Shown here one piece after another: positions 61,190 to 64,000 of a stretch of 64,000 nucleotides of DNA. The position numbers were made by a program, and so were the translations under genes. Each line of letters opens with the position of its first letter. Position 1 is the stretch's first letter. The notes under the pieces are model-generated. The model saw only the letters and a list, made by a program, of their open reading frames with translations. It did no database searches and was not told the DNA's origin. Origin of the DNA: Marinobacter salarius (GTDB lineage Bacteria > Pseudomonadota > Gammaproteobacteria > Pseudomonadales > Oleiphilaceae); assembly GCF_032922745.1 (NCBI RefSeq), contig NZ_CP136693.1, positions 1,302,001 to 1,366,000 of the forward strand, given 5' to 3'.

Positions 61190-61981
61190 CTATTCGACGT
61201 TGCGGGAGTAAAAAATCTCCAGCATCTCCCGGCGCAGACGATCCTCGATGGATTGCGCCTCCTGGGGGTCGAGGTCGCTGGCATTGACGCCGAACACATA
61301 GTTATCCAGATCGAAATTTTTGAGCATCATCTTGGTGTGGAACAGATTTTCCTGATACACGTTGACGTCAATCATCTGGTAGGCGTTCTGGGTATCTTCG
61401 GACAGGTAGTTCTGGATCGAGTTGATGTCGTGGTCAATGTAGTGCTTGGTGCCGTCCACGTCGCGGGTAAAGCCGCGTACCCGATAGTCCACCGTGACCA
61501 CATCGGAGTCGAAGCTGTGAATCAGGTAGTTCAGTACTTTCAACGGCGAGATCAAACCGCAGGTCGACACGTCGATATCCGCACGGAAGGTGCTGATGCC
61601 TTCGTAGGGGTGGCTCTCCGGGTAGGTATGTACTGTTACGTGGCTTTTGTCCAGGTGGGCCACGATGGCATCCGGCAGAGGGCCTGGTGACTCCTCGTTG
61701 TCCGGCTCACCGTTGCTGAGTTCGTGTTCGGCAATCAGCATGGTGACAGAGGCGCCGTGGGGCTCATAGTCCTGACGGGCAATATTGAGCACGTTGGCAC
61801 CGATGATCTTGACCACGTCGGTGAGGATCTGGGTCAGGCGTTCGGCATTGTACATCTCATCGATGTAGTCAATATAAGCTTCACGTTGCTCTTCGGTCTG
61901 CGCATAACAGATGTCGTAGATGTTGAAGCTCAGTGATTTGGTCAGGTTATTGAAACCATGTAACTGTAGTTTGGTTTCCAT
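61190..61981 (-). CDS. speD: S-adenosylmethionine decarboxylase proenzyme, E. coli type
   Basis: 263 residues. Makes decarboxylated SAM for spermidine synthesis. The proenzyme splits itself between Lys112 and Ser113 (LDKSHVTVHTYPESHP), the new amino-terminal serine becoming the pyruvoyl group. Size and the IYDICYAQTEEQREAYIDYI opening are of the large class 1A type. The ATG at 61981 is preferred to TTG at 61996. The downstream terminator and the yhfA gene upstream on the same strand match Pseudomonas. No speE in the window. Confidence 0.94.
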   Translation of the reverse strand: METKLQLHGFNNLTKSLSFNIYDICYAQTEEQREAYIDYIDEMYNAERLTQILTDVVKIIGANVLNIARQDYEPHGASVTMLIAEHELSNGEPDNEESPGPLPDAIVAHLDKSHVTVHTYPESHPYEGISTFRADIDVSTCGLISPLKVLNYLIHSFDSDVVTVDYRVRGFTRDVDGTKHYIDHDINSIQNYLSEDTQNAYQMIDVNVYQENLFHTKMMLKNFDLDNYVFGVNASDLDPQEAQSIEDRLRREMLEIFYSRNVE

Positions 61982-62237
61982 GTTCAGCCCCCCCAATTGT
62001 CTGGAGATGAATGTCAGTGGTCATGTCTGTCTGATGCATGCCACCAAGGCCGCCACCGATAACTGACCGGATTGTTTACCTTTTGCGCAGACCGGCGGAG
62101 AAGGGTGCGTATTATGCACACCGACCCTCAATTTGGGTAGAGTGCAGGGCAACATTCTAGCATCCGTAATAACCGCCGGTTTGCCACAGACTGGCAGGCC
62201 TCTGTGACCGCGCTGAGGGGACCTGTTGTCTGCCGGT

Positions 62238-62660
62238 TCAGGCAGTGTCGCGTATTTCATGGCTGTGCGTGATGGCAACGCCCGCCTTTTCCAGCATGAT
62301 GGACGCAGAGCAGTACTTCTCGGCCGACAGGCTGACAGCGCGCTTCACCAGATTTTCCTTGAGGTTGTTTCCGGTGACCACGAAATGCAGGTGGATGCGG
62401 GTAAACACTGCCGGAACGGCGTCAGCCCGCTCCGCTTCGAGTTCGGCATGGCAGGCGGTGACGTCCTGACGGCTTTTTTGCAGAATGCTCATGACGTCAA
62501 AGGATGAGCAGCCTCCCAGCCCCATCAGCATCATTTCCATGGGGCGTGGCCCCAGGTCCTTGCCGCCATGGTCGGGTGGGCCGTCCATCTGCGCCGAGTG
62601 GCCGCTGCCGCTGGTTGCCCGGAAGCTTGCGTCGCCGGTCCAGTCAATGGTTGCTTTCAT
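62238..62660 (-). CDS. yhfA: OsmC-family protein YhfA
   Basis: 140 residues of the OsmC/Ohr fold. Two conserved cysteines, GGCSSFDVMSIL and EKYCSASIML, form the peroxidatic/resolving pair. Reduces organic peroxides or has a related thiol role; not proven for YhfA. The gene is divergent from crp, exactly as in E. coli (yhfA-crp) and Pseudomonas (PA0653-vfr). I take the ATG at 62660; the 62714 form has no ribosome site. Confidence 0.88.
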   Translation of the reverse strand: MKATIDWTGDASFRATSGSGHSAQMDGPPDHGGKDLGPRPMEMMLMGLGGCSSFDVMSILQKSRQDVTACHAELEAERADAVPAVFTRIHLHFVVTGNNLKENLVKRAVSLSAEKYCSASIMLEKAGVAITHSHEIRDTA

Positions 62661-62778
62661 CTGATTTCGCGCTCCGAATGGGATATAACGTACGATTGGC
62701 AGCGATGCTAGCATATCCCGTTAGCGCCAGCAGCCTGCTGAAAAGCAGCCCCGCTGATCTGGTCTATACTGTTTCAGG

Positions 62779-62807
62779 TTGCCGAAACCGGGCCTTCTTG
62801 TTATAAG
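62779..62807 (+). promoter_or_regulatory. Candidate promoter of crp
   Basis: TTGCCG (62779-62784) and TATAAG (62802-62807) with a 17-base spacer, about 90 bases before the start codon. No clear CRP site was found nearby. Confidence 0.5.
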
Positions 62808-62896
62808 TTGCGCTCATAATGAATAAACCCGCAGGGAAAGCAGGGTGAATAAAAACATTGGAATCCCGCCAGTACAAAGGAGGCATGACTCGCACT

Positions 62897-63538
62897 ATGG
62901 CCACTATCGTCAAGCCGGTTGAGCAGAAAACCAAGCATCTGGACTATTTTCTTTCGCAGTGCCATCGCCGGCGTTACCCTGCCAAGAGCACCATTATTTA
63001 TGCAGGGGACAAAAGCGATTCCCTGTTTTACATCGTCAAGGGCTCCGTTACCGTCATTATCGAGGACGACGATGGCCGCGAGATGATCATGGCTTACCTG
63101 AACGCTGGGGATTTCTTCGGTGAAATGGGGCTGTTCGACAACATGGATTCGCGCAGCGCCTGGGTAAAGGCCAAGACGGAGTGCGAAGTTGCCGAGATCA
63201 GCTATACCAAGTTTCGTGAAATCGCCCAGCAAGACCCCAGAGTTCTGTACTTCATCGGCGAGCAGATGGCCTCACGGCTGCGCCAGACCACCCGCAAGGT
63301 GGGTGACCTTGCCTTCCTCGACGTGACTGGACGGGTTGCCCGCACGCTGCTGGACCTGTGCAAGGAACCGGACGCCATGACCCACCCTGATGGTATGCAA
63401 ATCAAGATCACCCGCCAGGAGATCGGTCGGATCGTTGGTTGCTCCCGGGAGATGGTCGGACGGGTTCTGAAAACCCTCGAAGACCAGGGCCTGGTACGGG
63501 TCAAGGGCAAGACCATGGTGGTGTACGGTACCCGCTGA
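62897..63538 (+). CDS. crp: Cyclic-AMP receptor protein, Crp/Vfr type
   Basis: 213 residues. cNMP-binding domain (residues 15-120: GDFFGEMGLFDN, then RSAWVKAKTECEVAEISY) and winged helix-turn-helix (TRQEIGRIVGCSREMVGRVLKTLE). The recognition helix and MTHPDGMQIKITRQEIGR text are nearly those of Pseudomonas Vfr. Starts at ATG 62897 (MATIVKPV), which matches Vfr; AAGGAGG sits 13 bases ahead, and the ATG at 62885 is only one base after it. Gluconate, alcohol and other carbon genes in the window could be targets, but I see no clear sites. Confidence 0.95.
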   Translation: MATIVKPVEQKTKHLDYFLSQCHRRRYPAKSTIIYAGDKSDSLFYIVKGSVTVIIEDDDGREMIMAYLNAGDFFGEMGLFDNMDSRSAWVKAKTECEVAEISYTKFREIAQQDPRVLYFIGEQMASRLRQTTRKVGDLAFLDVTGRVARTLLDLCKEPDAMTHPDGMQIKITRQEIGRIVGCSREMVGRVLKTLEDQGLVRVKGKTMVVYGTR

Positions 63539-63560
63539 AACCGATTGCTACCCTGTCCCG

Positions 63561-63588
63561 AAAGGCCGCTGGAACCAGCGGCCTTTTT
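63561..63588. terminator. Terminator after crp
   Basis: Perfect 8-bp stem GGCCGCTG / CAGCGGCC with GAAC loop, followed by five T, and AAA on the other side. Good for crp and possibly for modC on the opposite strand. Confidence 0.9.
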
Positions 63589-63668
63589 CGTTGTGTGGGA
63601 TAGCTCAGGGTAACCATCCGGGCCCCGACGCCGGATAGCAGGGCGGGCCAAACACCGGGCCAAAGGTG

Positions 63669-64000
63669 TCAGTCCACGAGAGCCACGGACTTTATTTGCA
63701 TCCACACGGTCTTGCCGGGTTCAAGGCCGAGTTGGTCTACGGACCGGGTGGTCAGCCTTGATAACAGTGGGGTTGGCCCCGCGAGAAGCCGCACAAGGCT
63801 GACGCCCGGCGCCACATCCGGATCGACCTGATCGATGATGGCCGGAACCAGGTTCTGGATGCTCTGGTCGGAATGCTCGGTCAGTGCGAGGCTGATATCT
63901 CGCGCCAGGACCTGCACTCGAACCCTGTCTCCGGGTGTCAGCCGGTCGTCCTGGCGCAACCACAGTTGGCCGCCGTCGAACCTGAACAGGGCTAGATGCC
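63669..64000 (-). CDS. modC: Molybdate ABC transporter ATP-binding protein ModC, carboxy-terminal part
   Basis: Last 110 residues, open to the window edge on the minus strand (the frame runs on without a stop, so the gene starts beyond position 64000). The visible part is the TOBE/molybdate-binding domain: RVRVQVLARDISLALTEH is the ModC signature, followed by the second half of the TOBE fold (VSLVRLLAGPTPLL, SRLTTRSVDQLGL). The ATPase domain is outside the window. Convergent with crp across a terminator. Confidence 0.85.
   Translation of the reverse strand, partial: HLALFRFDGGQLWLRQDDRLTPGDRVRVQVLARDISLALTEHSDQSIQNLVPAIIDQVDPDVAPGVSLVRLLAGPTPLLSRLTTRSVDQLGLEPGKTVWMQIKSVALVD

Noticed and set aside
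1..64000. CRISPR array, tRNA, rRNA, IS element or prophage
   Set aside because: No regularly spaced repeats, cloverleaf or rRNA-like stretches, transposase, integrase or phage structural genes were found; all gaps between genes are under 300 bases.

Overview
This 64 kb window looks like core chromosome of a marine gammaproteobacterium close to Marinobacter. That is an inference. It rests on protein resemblance, on the GC-rich third codon positions, and on gene orders that parallel Pseudomonas as I remember them: hpt-ubiC-ubiA beside phoBR; hemB-ppk; engB / cytochrome c4 / dsbA / endonuclease-like; rpmB-rpmG / radC / coaBC / dut / algC / argB; and speD / yhfA / crp (vfr). I found no rRNA, tRNA, CRISPR array, prophage, IS element or integrase. 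The only mobile-looking item is a short inverted-repeat element at 20775-20887.

Layout. 1-4.2 kb: 3' end of a D,D-endopeptidase, a one-domain asparaginase-like protein, RsuA, a YdjM-like membrane hydrolase and an MltB-type transglycosylase. 4.4-9.5 kb: a response regulator, PhoB-PhoR with a clear Pho box, and ubiquinone entry (UbiA, UbiC) behind Hpt. 9.8-12.1 kb: rubredoxin, rubredoxin reductase and TesB. 12.1-16.4 kb: two cyclic-di-GMP enzymes flanking a MioC-like flavodoxin. 16.6-23.3 kb: Pit transporter, a small unknown, PanP decarboxylase, a DUF503 protein, and a TetR-AidB-like pair. 23.5-30.2 kb: a SutA-like small protein, a lipase foldase with no lipase beside it, HemB, Ppk1, a DUF945 protein and CoaD. 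30.3-35.0 kb: an aldehyde dehydrogenase / Tat lipoprotein / GMC oxidoreductase operon under a divergent TetR with a palindromic operator inside the promoter. 35.2-39.8 kb: a gluconate regulon (TRAP transporter, gluconokinase, GntR-type LacI repressor) behind a textbook gnt operator. 39.8-54.7 kb: housekeeping genes and arginine biosynthesis (argB, an unknown, argE, argA). 54.9-64 kb: a 1249-residue PilZ-DUF1631-GGDEF-EAL protein with worn catalytic motifs, PrkB, pirin, AzoR, SpeD, YhfA, Crp/Vfr and the 3' end of modC.

Themes. Phosphate is represented by PhoBR, Pit and Ppk1. Cyclic-di-GMP signalling is dense: one likely cyclase, one likely phosphodiesterase, one likely receptor and one possible PilZ-like response regulator. 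Carbon use appears in the gluconate uptake regulon and in an alcohol/aldehyde oxidation operon. The least explained items are the PilZ-DUF1631 protein, the unknown membrane-anchored protein inside the arginine operon, the orphan lipase foldase, the SutA-like protein and the inverted-repeat element.
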